Shown here piece after piece: positions 33,736 through 42,267 of a DNA stretch of 64,000 nt (position 1 is the stretch's first letter; each line of letters begins with the position of its first letter). The notes under the pieces are model-generated. The model was given only the letters and a program-made list of their open reading frames with translations. It did no database searches and was not told the origin of the DNA. The DNA lies in contig CAVUVM010000009.1 of the NCBI GenBank assembly GCA_963744935.1, positions 62,001-126,000 of the forward strand, given 5' to 3'. Both the position numbers and the translations under genes were made by a program. Origin of the DNA: Bog-473 sp963744935 (GTDB taxonomy: Bacteria; Actinomycetota; Acidimicrobiia; Acidimicrobiales; RAAP-2).

Positions 33736-35388
33736 GTGCTGACTGACGGTCGAAATGTTCCCGCAGCCACGGTCTTTGCTGTCGATCTCTGCATCGTCGG
33801 GTCTGGGCCGGCCGGTCTCGCAATCACGCGCGAGCTGAGTGGTTCCCGGCTGAAGATCCTTCTCATCGAGCGTGGTGATGTGACGTACCCCCCGCCCGCC
33901 GATCTGAAATCGGATCTCGAATTCGAGAGTCCCCATTTTCGTCTTCCGGTGGGCACACTCCGCAATCAATTCGGTGGCATGGCGACAACGTGGAAGCCGC
34001 TTCTCCCCGATGGATCGAACGCCGCGCGCTACCTGCCACTGGATCCCATCGACTTTGAAACCCGATACTGGGTTCCATACAGCGGATGGCCGGTCACGTT
34101 TGACGAGATGGCGCCGTACTACGACCGTGCCCGCGAGCTGTGTGGCATAAAGTCCTTCGATTACCACGGTCCACTGCCCGAGAACGGCCACGCGCCGTTG
34201 TCAAGTCCCTCGGGGCAGCTGGTGAGTCGGCTCGCACAGTTAGGACCTGCGGCCGCGTTCACGAGTCAGCCGCTTGATGAAATGACCAGGTCCGATCACG
34301 TGCACGTGGTGACGAACGCAGTGGCAGTCGAAGTCACATCTGCAGAGGGTTCTGACGACGGTATGGCGACTACCTCGGTGCGTACCCCGGGCGGCAGCCC
34401 GTTCACCATCCGTAGTCGAGCAGTGGTCTTGGCGGGGGGAGCGATCGAGAACGCACGTCTTCTCCTCAACTCGACAACCCAGTACCCCACCGGTCTCGGA
34501 AACCAGTTCGACAACGTCGGTCGTTTCTTCATGGAACACCCTCGAGTCCTACTCGGTGACGGTTCGTTTCTTCGTGTCGGAGCCATAAAGCTGTACGAGA
34601 CGCACAAGGTCGCCGGGCACGTCGTCGAGGGGAGGCTCACGCTCTCTGAGAGAGTGCTCCGCCACGAAGAGCTGCTCAACGGCAAAGCCTATTTCGTTCC
34701 GAACTATTACTTGTCGACCTCCCAGCTGCACGCGCAAAGGTCGGCTCGTATGGCTATCAACTCGATCAAGAACAGACGAGGTCTGGAACGCGTTCGGAGA
34801 GAACTGGCCGGGGCCAGCCGCCACGCTCCTTCTCTCGTATGGCACCACGTCCTGCATCGCGAACTCAGCCGTTCCGAGGAGGGAGTCCCCGGTTCGGAAG
34901 AGCGGAACCACTCCGTCGCGAGATCGTTCGAGCTGGTCTATGAACCAGAACAGGCGCCAAACCGCGTGAACCGAGTGACGCTTTCCGAGCGGCGGGACGC
35001 GTTTGGCTACCGGGTCCCACATCTCTATTGGCGATGGTCCGAAATCGACCTTGTCAGCATGCGGCGAGTGCGGCAACTCTTCGCTTCTGAGCTTCGAGCC
35101 AGTGACGTGGCCGAACTCATCAGGGAAGAAGACGTCATCTACCCCGAAGCTGATTGGGCGCCACGTCCTCTGAGAAGCGCGCATCACCTTCTCGGCACAA
35201 CGCGAATGCATGACCTCCCGCGCCACGGTGTCGTCGATCGCACCTGTCGCGTCCATGGGTCGTCATCTGTGTATGTGGCCGGTGGCTCCGTGTTTCCCAC
35301 AGGGGGTTGCGCCAATCCCACGCTGACCGTGGTGGCGCTCGCCATACGTCTCACAGACGAACTTAGACGCACTCTGTCTGGGTCGTGA
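33736..35388 (+). CDS. GMC-family oxidoreductase
   Basis: The 550-residue flavoprotein has LCIVGSGPAGLAITRELSGS near residue 18 (FAD Rossmann motif) and AVVLAGGAIENARLLLNST near 235. The C-terminus is AHHLLGTTRMHDLPRHGVVD followed by VYVAGGSVFPTGGCANPTLT, the GMC_oxred_C end with the catalytic-His region. GMC enzymes oxidise alcohols, often sugars. It opens the lower-GC cargo of element A; neighbours are methyltransferases and a sulfotransferase, so a sugar or surface-glycan substrate is plausible but not shown. Confidence 0.86.
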   Translation: MLTDGRNVPAATVFAVDLCIVGSGPAGLAITRELSGSRLKILLIERGDVTYPPPADLKSDLEFESPHFRLPVGTLRNQFGGMATTWKPLLPDGSNAARYLPLDPIDFETRYWVPYSGWPVTFDEMAPYYDRARELCGIKSFDYHGPLPENGHAPLSSPSGQLVSRLAQLGPAAAFTSQPLDEMTRSDHVHVVTNAVAVEVTSAEGSDDGMATTSVRTPGGSPFTIRSRAVVLAGGAIENARLLLNSTTQYPTGLGNQFDNVGRFFMEHPRVLLGDGSFLRVGAIKLYETHKVAGHVVEGRLTLSERVLRHEELLNGKAYFVPNYYLSTSQLHAQRSARMAINSIKNRRGLERVRRELAGASRHAPSLVWHHVLHRELSRSEEGVPGSEERNHSVARSFELVYEPEQAPNRVNRVTLSERRDAFGYRVPHLYWRWSEIDLVSMRRVRQLFASELRASDVAELIREEDVIYPEADWAPRPLRSAHHLLGTTRMHDLPRHGVVDRTCRVHGSSSVYVAGGSVFPTGGCANPTLTVVALAIRLTDELRRTLSGS

Positions 35389-35433
35389 TCGATGCTTCGG
35401 GAGCACGGTCCGCCGCGGCAGTAACGTGAGCCA

Positions 35434-36387
35434 ATGGAAATTGGGATCGACATCCAAGGTCAGCAGGGCCTCGACTGGCAGAGATGGCGGACGATCCTTG
35501 CCGGTGCTGACCGTCTCGGATTCTCGTCGCTGTTCAGATCCGATCACTACTTCATCGGGCAACAGAGGGACTCCCTGGAGTTGTTCCTCTCATTGGTCCT
35601 CGCCGCAACCGAGACAACGTCGTTGCGATTCGGTCCATTGGTTACCCCGGTGACGTTTCGTCGACCGGTCGACGTCGCCCGTATGGCTGCGCAAATCGAC
35701 ATTCTCAGTGGCGGTCGATTCGTCCTCGGGCTCGGCATCGGTTGGAACAAGCGTGAGCACAAGGCCTACGGCATCCCCTTTCCACCTGTAGGCGAACGCT
35801 TCGAACGCCTCGAAGAAGCGGTCGCGGTGTGTCGGCTGGTGTGGGGAGAGTTACCCGCCACTTTCGACGGGCGCTACTACTCGTTGAAGCAGGTCGATTG
35901 TCGACCGAAGCCAGTACGTGGGCGCGTTCCGATCATCATCGGTGGCACCGGGGAGAAGCGGACCCTGAAGATCGTCGCACAGTATGCCGACGAATGGTGC
36001 TCCGAATGCCTGTCATTAGAGGACTATGCACGAAAAGTTGCGGTGCTCGAGCGGCATTGCGAATCGGTTTCACGCGACCCGGCCTCGATCCGCCGCTCGA
36101 TGGTAGTTTCCGGAGACTTCGTCCCGGCGTTGCGCAAATTTGTCCGCGGGACGACACGGCAGATTCTCCATGCCAGCAAGATCCGGCCGATCGCTTCGAC
36201 GAACTTCAGCGTCCAGCCGAGGATGGGGGGTTTCGTGGTTGGGGGTCGGCAGCAGATCATCGATGAGCTCGCCAAATACGCGCGCTTTGGATTGCAAGAG
36301 GCGGTGTTTCGCTGCAACAACATTGCGTCAGATGCCGAGCCCGAATACCTTGCGGCGGAAATCATGCCGTCGGTCAAGGACATCTGA
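35434..36387 (+). CDS. Luciferase-like F420-type oxidoreductase
   Basis: The 317-residue LLM protein begins MEIGIDIQGQQGLDWQRW and has LGFSSLFRSDHYFIG near residue 30, RFGPLVTPVTFRRPVDVARMAAQ near 65, LSGGRFVLGLGIGWNKREH near 95 and VPIIIGGTGEKRTLKIVAQYAD near 165. It follows the GMC gene by 45 bases and ends before a strong hairpin. It is a different subgroup from the two LLM proteins of the backbone cluster. Its role with the GMC enzyme is unknown. Confidence 0.85.
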   Translation: MEIGIDIQGQQGLDWQRWRTILAGADRLGFSSLFRSDHYFIGQQRDSLELFLSLVLAATETTSLRFGPLVTPVTFRRPVDVARMAAQIDILSGGRFVLGLGIGWNKREHKAYGIPFPPVGERFERLEEAVAVCRLVWGELPATFDGRYYSLKQVDCRPKPVRGRVPIIIGGTGEKRTLKIVAQYADEWCSECLSLEDYARKVAVLERHCESVSRDPASIRRSMVVSGDFVPALRKFVRGTTRQILHASKIRPIASTNFSVQPRMGGFVVGGRQQIIDELAKYARFGLQEAVFRCNNIASDAEPEYLAAEIMPSVKDI

Positions 36388-36570
36388 GGCTGACAGAGGC
36401 GCTCCTTCAGCTCCTCAACTCCCGGTCGGTCCGCCGGGCCGCCTTCGGGTCGCTGGCGGCGGGAAGCGAGCGACCCACAAACCGTGTCCAACGAAACCCT
36501 CCAGATCGCCAGGGCGCTCACGGGGCTCGAACCAAGCAATTCAGTTCTGCAGAGCCAGGGCTAGGTCAGC

Positions 36571-36604
36571 CCTCGCATCACCAGACTGCCGGTGATGCGA
36601 GGGT
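36571..36604. terminator. Bidirectional hairpin terminator
   Basis: CCCTCGCATCACC and GGTGATGCGAGGG form a perfect 13-bp stem with loop AGACTGCC. It sits between the LLM gene and the convergent methyltransferase gene. There is no long T tract. Confidence 0.7.
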
Positions 36605-36669
36605 CGTGCACTTCACGCGGACTGGGTGACGAAGGGAGCAGTATGACGCTTCTCTCGCGCGAGCAAGAA

Positions 36670-37269
36670 TCAGCTTGAGCCGGTCGACCGGGTAGCTACA
36701 ATTGTGTTGAGCCGGTCATAGAACTTTCTTTGCTCTGTCCCGTCCGTAATCATTGGTTTTCTAGCCACCATCATCGAATCGCTCCGGCCGGCACCTCGGA
36801 CAACCGTTCGGTGGTTGGGCTGCTCGCGATAGCTTTCCAGGGAATCGAGACCGACATAAGCGCAGAGTGTTTCCCAGCCGTCGGGACCGAAGTAGTACAG
36901 GTTACCGTCGCTTCGGCCTACGACGCACACCAAGCCGCCAGGAGAAAGCACTCGTGCGATTTCGGCAGCGGTGATCCAGAAGAGTGGTATATCAACGAAG
37001 GTCTGAACCGATACCACTACGTCAAAGCTCTCGGTCAATAGCTCGCTCCACTGATAAGGATCGGCCAGTACGACGTCGACGCCATAGCCGGGTTCGTTGT
37101 CTACGCCGGTGTAGTCAAAGGGCAGTGGGAACAGATCGCGGAGCGTCAGTTCACCGGGAACACCATGTGACCCGACCTCCAATACGCGACTCGGCCTCGA
37201 ATACCCGACTACATTCTTGACATACACATCTCGAAAGGCCCGGATCATTTCGAAGCTTGACCTGTGCAC
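36670..37269 (-). CDS. SAM-dependent methyltransferase, shortened paralogue
   Basis: The 199-residue class I methyltransferase has RVLEVGSHGVPGELTLRDLF (motif I, near residue 29), YTGVDNEPGYGVDVVLADPY near 53 and WITAAEIARVLSPGGLVCVV near 97. It is a close paralogue of the gene at 39890: the start, the VATR end and most blocks align. It lacks about five residues where the paralogue has DCWRFYP and has VDIPLFW for EHIPHFW, so it may be losing activity. The GTG start is where homology to the paralogue begins. The substrate is unknown. Confidence 0.72.
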   Translation of the reverse strand: MHRSSFEMIRAFRDVYVKNVVGYSRPSRVLEVGSHGVPGELTLRDLFPLPFDYTGVDNEPGYGVDVVLADPYQWSELLTESFDVVVSVQTFVDIPLFWITAAEIARVLSPGGLVCVVGRSDGNLYYFGPDGWETLCAYVGLDSLESYREQPNHRTVVRGAGRSDSMMVARKPMITDGTEQRKFYDRLNTIVATRSTGSS

Positions 37270-37316
37270 CAGGCGAATTTACATCGTCATCAGCGCGGAA
37301 GGAATCAATGGGTGAC

Positions 37317-37460
37317 TCAATCCACTTCTTTCGCCACATGCAGGGCCTCGCCTACAGCGATCAGAGGCACGGTCGGACAGCGTAGAGTCGCTGCGCTGCG
37401 TTTGGACCTGAGCGACTCGGTGGGCGCCTTTTTCGGCTTCGCACCGTTCTTCTTTGTCAT
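37317..37460 (-). CDS. Possible small Lys-rich peptide
   Basis: A 47-codon frame starting MTKKNGAKPKKAPTESLRSK follows GAGGAAGGG at good spacing. No family was recognised. The rest of 37270-37775 shows no other gene, so this may be either a real small gene or the start of a lost one. Confidence 0.3.
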   Translation of the reverse strand: MTKKNGAKPKKAPTESLRSKRSAATLRCPTVPLIAVGEALHVAKEVD

Positions 37461-37775
37461 CGCGGTCCCTTCCTCATCACGGCGGCGATGACCCCGCCGG
37501 CCTGGTGCCAGCAGTGCGGATAGTCGCAACTGGTGCCCCCAGCCGACTCGCGTCGAAGGTCGGCGGCAGCCAGGTGTTCTTGCTCGACTTTGAGCACGAC
37601 ACGTAGATGCGTCGTTCAACCCCAACGAAGCGACCATAAACGATGATCTTCATCGACGACAATGGGCCACAGCGGTAGCAAACTCGTCAACAGGCCGATC
37701 GACCAGTGTGACGTCGATTGCAGACCGGAAAAGCAACGGCGGGCCCTCGCTGTTCTAGGAAGTTAGAATTCTCGT

Positions 37776-38480
37776 ATGGCGGTCGAGTCATTCCTCGCGG
37801 GTGCGAATCGGTTGGCGCTTTGGACTGAGTTCCTCATTAAGAACAAGGTGAAGACGGTCGCCGAGATTGGCGTTTACAGAGGTCGGTTCGCGCAAGGCTT
37901 GCTCGGAAGATGCCCCGACATAACCACCTACTACTTGATCGACCCGTGGCGACACTTGGAGGATTGGAACAAGCCTGCCAACGAAGCGGATGACTCCTTC
38001 GAGGAGTACTACGAAGAGGTCCTTCGCCGTACAGGCGAATGGGAATCGAAGCGAATTATTCTTCGTGGCCGCACCAGCGACGTCATCGATGCCATTCCGG
38101 ACGAATCGCTGGACTTTGCGTACATTGACGCGGACCACACGCTCCGAGGCATCACAATCGATCTCATGCGGGTTTGGCCGAAGGTGCGACCGGGTGGGTT
38201 CATCGGTGGGGACGACTTTTGCGCATCCGTCTGGCAGCACCCAGAGCACTTTGAACCAACCTTCGTCTTTCCGTACACGGTCTACTTCGCCGAAGCGAAC
38301 AACGCGCCGATCACTGCCCTTCCGCACCGTCAGTTCCTCCTGCAGCGATCAGCTGGTTTCTCATTCACGGATGCGGCGGGCGTCTATGGAGATGTGACCG
38401 TCAAGGGAGCACTCGTCTCTCCTGTCTTGCAGACGAGACCGTCCTTGGTGCGGAGGGTGGCGCACAAGGTATTCAAATGA
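37776..38480 (+). CDS. Class I SAM-dependent methyltransferase (Methyltransf_24 type)
   Basis: The 234-residue protein has TVAEIGVYRGRFAQGLLGRC (motif I, near residue 26), YYLIDPWRHLEDW near 52, and LDFAYIDADHTLRGITIDLM with VRPGGFIGGDDF near 110-135. Asp in YIDADH and GGDDF fits the metal-assisted O-methyltransferase type often found in polysaccharide and natural-product clusters. It stands between the two paralogous methyltransferase genes, convergent with the sulfotransferase. The acceptor is unknown. Confidence 0.83.
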   Translation: MAVESFLAGANRLALWTEFLIKNKVKTVAEIGVYRGRFAQGLLGRCPDITTYYLIDPWRHLEDWNKPANEADDSFEEYYEEVLRRTGEWESKRIILRGRTSDVIDAIPDESLDFAYIDADHTLRGITIDLMRVWPKVRPGGFIGGDDFCASVWQHPEHFEPTFVFPYTVYFAEANNAPITALPHRQFLLQRSAGFSFTDAAGVYGDVTVKGALVSPVLQTRPSLVRRVAHKVFK

Positions 38481-38506
38481 GGTGGTCGCCTCAGAATTCA
38501 GTGTCC

Positions 38507-39130
38507 CTAGGAGCGTAGAAGTGTGCGCACCGGACGGCTCAACGCCGCTTTGAGAGGCGGTTTGGGACTGGCGTTCGACCATGGGAAGGGCACGTCGGGC
38601 ACGGGAACATTGAGGAAGCCGCACAGCTCCGACCACCCGTCCCCGCACTCCCAGCAGATCTCCAGGAAGCGGTCGCTCCCAGCGAAGAACTGTCGCGCGT
38701 CCCGTAGATGATTACGGTAAGTCGACTTGTAGCCCTCAGGGTCGTTCTCGGCCAACTCGGCGCCAAAGATGGTTTCGTGCATCCAGTAGATCGGCACCCT
38801 TCGCGTGTGACGCACAGCGGACCGGTACCACCTCCTCGTGGACTTTCTGCGAGTGAGGACGAACTTCGCGTCGGGATAGTGCTCGGCCATCTGCTTGTAG
38901 ACGAGTGGCCACGGGAGGTCTTCGAGCACGTCGTAGGACTCAGCCACTTCGTAAAGCAGATCCATGTTGCCGTGGTACCACCCCTCGAGGAGGAGTGTGT
39001 GGGAATTGACGGCAGCGCTTCTACTTGAGTCCCAGCTCCGTCGCGTGAGACCGAGCATCTCGCAGGCGTCACCAAAGGTCGTCGTCCCGGTACGGATTTG
39101 CCCGATACAAAAGATGGGTGCCGATCCCAC
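38507..39130 (-). CDS. Sulfotransferase family protein
   Basis: The 207-residue protein begins at a GTG and has IFCIGQIRTGTTTFGDACEM, the 5'-phosphosulfate loop (residues 6-25). KFVLTRRKSTRRWYRSAVRH, near residue 90, is the 3'-phosphate-binding region with Arg and Ser. It is short and resembles the Sulfotransfer_4/WSCD-like group that uses PAPS. Sulfation of a glycan or lipid head group is likely. No PAPS synthesis genes are in the window. It lies directly beside the decayed O-antigen-ligase fragment. Confidence 0.84.
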   Translation of the reverse strand: MGSAPIFCIGQIRTGTTTFGDACEMLGLTRRSWDSSRSAAVNSHTLLLEGWYHGNMDLLYEVAESYDVLEDLPWPLVYKQMAEHYPDAKFVLTRRKSTRRWYRSAVRHTRRVPIYWMHETIFGAELAENDPEGYKSTYRNHLRDARQFFAGSDRFLEICWECGDGWSELCGFLNVPVPDVPFPWSNASPKPPLKAALSRPVRTLLRS

Positions 39131-39185
39131 CGGTGGGAGGATACACCTCGGCTCACGCAGGGGGAAACGACGCGGAGTTCCCGCC

Positions 39186-39520
39186 CTACAGGCCGGTCGG
39201 AGAACCGATGACGCCGAGCTCTTCGAGGAAGGTCTTCACGCCAGACCCCCCTCTCCGGGAAGCAAGACCCGCACACCAGCCACCGAGCAGCCCGACGAAA
39301 AATAGGTGCGAGTCGAAGTCGAAGGCACCTCCGACTGCGAAGCACGCCAACGCGGACACCGCGCACGAGGACAACACGTCGATTCGGCCGCACAGCCCGC
39401 GCCGCCGAAACGGCGGCCGCGGCAAGGAGTACCTCGCCGACGATCCAGGCGTCTGGGGCGATCTGGAGGTGCTCGTCGTGCGCGAAGTGCGCGAACGTTC
39501 CGTTAGATGAGGGTCGTAGC
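39186..39520 (-). pseudogene. Decayed 3' fragment of an O-antigen-ligase-like gene
   Basis: Read on the minus strand, the sequence matches the 3' part of the ligase gene at 28935-29240. Shared segments are FAHFAHDEHLQIAPDA, then after a +1 base shift RIDVLSSCAVSALACFAVGG and LLGGWCAGLASRRGG. It continues past the ligase end into a GTG-led VKTFLEELGVIG, like the remnant after the intact gene. Identity is visibly high but not complete, so the copy is not recent. Confidence 0.8.
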
Positions 39521-39568
39521 TCTCCTTGCCCCGTGATTCCCATTGCTGCTGAGAGCGATCGGGGACGG

Positions 39569-39600
39569 TCACATCGGTCGTTTGGGCACGTCGAAATAGC
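39569..39600 (+). repeat. Dispersed 32-bp repeat, copy 1
   Basis: This stretch matches 41921-41952 at 26 of 32 positions, sharing TCGGTCGTTT and ACGTCGAAAT. Both copies lie between cargo genes. The surrounding 39521-39889 has no recognised gene. Confidence 0.4.
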
Positions 39601-39889
39601 CGAAGCCAAATTTCGACGCATGCCTGGTCCTGCGCACGGTGGGGCGCAATTTTCAGCGCCTGAGGACGGACAATCTCCGCGTTTCGGAGTGGCCACTAAG
39701 GCGATCCCGCTTGAGTCCGGCGGAGGAGGAGGAGGAAAATCAGCAGCTGGTTAGGTTCGGACTGGCCGCGAGACGTGACGGCGTTTAGGCGCAGACTGCC
39801 CCATTACCTGCGCGCGACTGGGATACCCCAGCCAATAGGGCGCGACCCATCCCGGGACCCGAGCTGAACCATTCTTTGGCGAATCCCGG

Positions 39890-40801
39890 CTAGGTCAACT
39901 TGAAGGTCGTTGGAGTCTCGACAACTGGAGATGCAGTCGAAGTCGAGTCACGATGTCCGCGTCTCTTGTGGCGGCCACGGCAGGGCGGCCTCGCCGCGCC
40001 GGAGGGCCTCCCTCCCGCTTCGTGAGTAGACCGCTCGCCGGAGTCGTCCGCGCCAGGCCAACGACTCGGCGGGGGCACCGCGCGCCGGGCGTTCCACGGA
40101 TGGCGCAGCACTTCGGTACCCTCCATGTTATGTGCCCGCTCGTAAAGGGCCGCAGCCCGACCGGGCCCGACGGGGGGACCGAGCGTGTCCACCCGTGTCG
40201 CAACGATGGCGTTGAGGCGATCGTAGTAAGACTTCCACGCGACGTCGTCAGAGAACGTGGGCTTTGATGCCACCATCATGGTGTCCTTCCACCCAGTCCC
40301 CGGGACGAACGTCCGCCAGTTCGGCTTTTCCCGATAGGTCTCCAAGAGTTCGAGGCCGACGTAACTGCACACCGCCTCCCAGCTGTCGGGGTAAAAACGC
40401 CAGCAGTCCAAAGGAAAGCGGTGAACGTTTCCGGCGCTTGGGACCACGACGCAGGCCAGTCCGCCCGTACGAAGAACCCTGGCGATCTCGGCTGCGGTGA
40501 TCCAAAAATGCGGGATGTGCTCGAATGTCTGGTTTGAGAGGACGATGTCGAAGCTCTCGGATGCCAGCTCGGTCCACAGGTAGGCGTCATTCGGCACGAA
40601 GTCCACGTTGTAGCCCGGTTCGATGTCGAGGCCTACGTAGTCGATTGGTGCTGGAAAGAGGCCTCGCAGCGCGAGGGAGCCCGGCTGACAGAGAGATCCG
40701 ATCTCCAACACCCGTTCGGAACCGCTGAGGTAGGCGTTTCGAAAGGCCCGGAACTTCTCGAAGCTGGACTCATGCACGATGGGGAAGGTATCCCATAGCA
40801 A
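39890..40801 (-). CDS. SAM-dependent methyltransferase with unusual C-terminal tail
   Basis: The 303-residue protein has VLEIGSLCQPGSLALRGLF (motif I, near residue 30), YVGLDIEPGYNVDFVPNDAY near 54, NQTFEHIPHFWITAAEIARV near 89 and FPLDCWRFYPDSWEAVCSYV near 128. It is paralogous to the gene at 36670. After residue about 205 (IVATR) homology ends and about 95 residues of Pro/Arg/Gly-rich sequence follow, which looks like read-through into former non-coding DNA after loss of the stop. The catalytic part appears intact. Confidence 0.8.
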   Translation of the reverse strand: MLWDTFPIVHESSFEKFRAFRNAYLSGSERVLEIGSLCQPGSLALRGLFPAPIDYVGLDIEPGYNVDFVPNDAYLWTELASESFDIVLSNQTFEHIPHFWITAAEIARVLRTGGLACVVVPSAGNVHRFPLDCWRFYPDSWEAVCSYVGLELLETYREKPNWRTFVPGTGWKDTMMVASKPTFSDDVAWKSYYDRLNAIVATRVDTLGPPVGPGRAAALYERAHNMEGTEVLRHPWNARRAVPPPSRWPGADDSGERSTHEAGGRPSGAARPPCRGRHKRRGHRDSTSTASPVVETPTTFKLT

Positions 40802-41054
40802 AGCTCAGAGCTACCCCGGTCGACGATGACGGGGAGGCAGAGAGCGTGCACATCCCATGACTTGGTCCGACTATTCGCACTCATAATCCTAACGTGGGCT
40901 ATCCGGTGGGGGGCCTTTGAGCAACGGTCGCTGCGTGGCACTGCGCTTGACTGGCCTTTCGAGCGGGACCCGTGCCTGAACCGTCCGGTGAACGCTTCGT
41001 GCGCTCTCCGATGCTTCCGAGCGACCTCCCTTGGCCGCGGTTACCTTTAGTGCG
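40802..41054. other. Intergenic region between divergent methyltransferase genes
   Basis: No gene or clear promoter motif was recognised. If the downstream methyltransferase starts at TTG 41031 instead of GTG 41055, the region is 24 bases shorter. Confidence 0.3.
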
Positions 41055-41882
41055 GTGAAGACCGTCGATCTCATCAAAACGCGTTTCACCAGGGCGAGGA
41101 ACATGATCGTGCAATCGAGGCGAGGGCTTGCTTTCGGCCGCGGCGTCCTTTCACGTGGTTTCCTGCCCCTGGATGAACCGGCGGGGCGAACCGATCTCCA
41201 GGCGTACGTCGAGGCGCATGAGACAGGCCGAGGTATCTGGAAGTGGGAGCACTATCTGCCCATCTACGAGCATCACTTCGAGAAGTTCAAGGGCCGTGAG
41301 GTCCATGTCGTCGAGATCGGCGTGTATAGCGGTGGCAGCCTTGACATGTGGAAGGAGTACTTCGGTCCGAAGGCCCACATCTACGGAGTCGATATCGGGC
41401 CTGAATGCAAATCGTATGAGGGGCCGGGGGTAGATATCTTCATCGGTGATCAAGCTGACCCCGAGTTTTGGAGGCAGTTCGTCAGCAACGTCCCGCACGT
41501 GGACATCGTCATCGACGACGGCGGTCATCAGACGTTCCAACAGATCGCCACGCTTGAGGCTCTCCTCCCACATATTCGACCAGGCGGCATCTATGTTTGC
41601 GAGGACATTACCGATGAATACAATCCGTTCCTCGATTACGTCTTTGGGTTGTCCCGCGGGCTGCATGCATATCGTCACGGAACGAAGGTACAGACCGGGA
41701 TGCCGCCGACCGATATTCAACAGGCAGTCGACTCATTCCACTTTTATCCATTTGTCACCGTCATTGAAAAGCGATCTGATCGGCTGGACCGGCTGATCTG
41801 CCCACGGCGCGGAACTGAATGGCAGCCCAAAACCTTTCGGGAGGCTGCGAGGCGCAGTCTTCAGTTTCCCAGCATTGCTTGA
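41055..41882 (+). CDS. Class I SAM-dependent methyltransferase (CmcI/macrocin-type)
   Basis: The protein has 275 residues from GTG 41055 (an in-frame TTG at 41031 is the alternative). It shows VHVVEIGVYSGGSLDMWKEY (motif I), AHIYGVDIGPECKSYEGPGV, GDQADPEFW, VDIVIDDGGHQTFQQIATLE and IRPGGIYVCEDI, the layout of rhamnosyl or macrocin O-methyltransferase-like enzymes. IDDGGH is the usual metal-binding site. It is the right-hand end of the decoration cargo. The sugar acceptor is inferred from family, not shown. Confidence 0.82.
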   Translation: MKTVDLIKTRFTRARNMIVQSRRGLAFGRGVLSRGFLPLDEPAGRTDLQAYVEAHETGRGIWKWEHYLPIYEHHFEKFKGREVHVVEIGVYSGGSLDMWKEYFGPKAHIYGVDIGPECKSYEGPGVDIFIGDQADPEFWRQFVSNVPHVDIVIDDGGHQTFQQIATLEALLPHIRPGGIYVCEDITDEYNPFLDYVFGLSRGLHAYRHGTKVQTGMPPTDIQQAVDSFHFYPFVTVIEKRSDRLDRLICPRRGTEWQPKTFREAARRSLQFPSIA

Positions 41883-42267
41883 CGACTTAGATGCCCTAAT
41901 CCGCCGGTTTCGGGGGCATGTGACCTCGGTCGTTTCGAAACGTCGAAATGGCAACCGTTTCGTCTCCGATCGTGCGTGGTCCCGCGTCTGGTGAGAGTCA
42001 ATTTTCAGACCGCAAAAAACGGTTCCAACTTCGATTCGTCAGCAGGGTTTCCGCGCAAAACTCGGGTGTACGATCTACTTGCGGTCGCTGAGGGTGTCCT
42101 TAGGGCGTGAAACTCAATTTCGAGTGCCTTGATACACCTCTGAACAGCACGAGTACACGACGCCTGAACGATTCAGAACATGTGGACGTCCAATTCACGC
42201 ATGGGTAGTGCAAGCCGGACATCGGGTGGAACTACCGCAAGGCATTAACGGGGTGCTCTGCGCATCG
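41883..42267. other. Intergenic region with AT-richer sequence
   Basis: No gene was recognised. It holds the second copy of the 32-bp dispersed repeat and a TTTCGAAA palindrome inside it. Confidence 0.35.
41921..41952 (+). repeat. Dispersed 32-bp repeat, copy 2
   Basis: This is the partner of 39569-39600 (26 of 32 positions). It may be an operator shared by cargo genes or a trace of an earlier duplication. Confidence 0.4.

Noticed and set aside
33736..36387. A mycofactocin-type or complete antibiotic gene cluster based on the GMC and LLM genes
   Set aside because: No radical SAM maturase, precursor peptide, PKS, NRPS or terpene synthase gene lies nearby.
38539..39696. A 385-codon minus-strand frame spanning the sulfotransferase region
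   Set aside because: It joins an alternate frame of the sulfotransferase to one frame of the decayed ligase copy; it is not a fusion protein.
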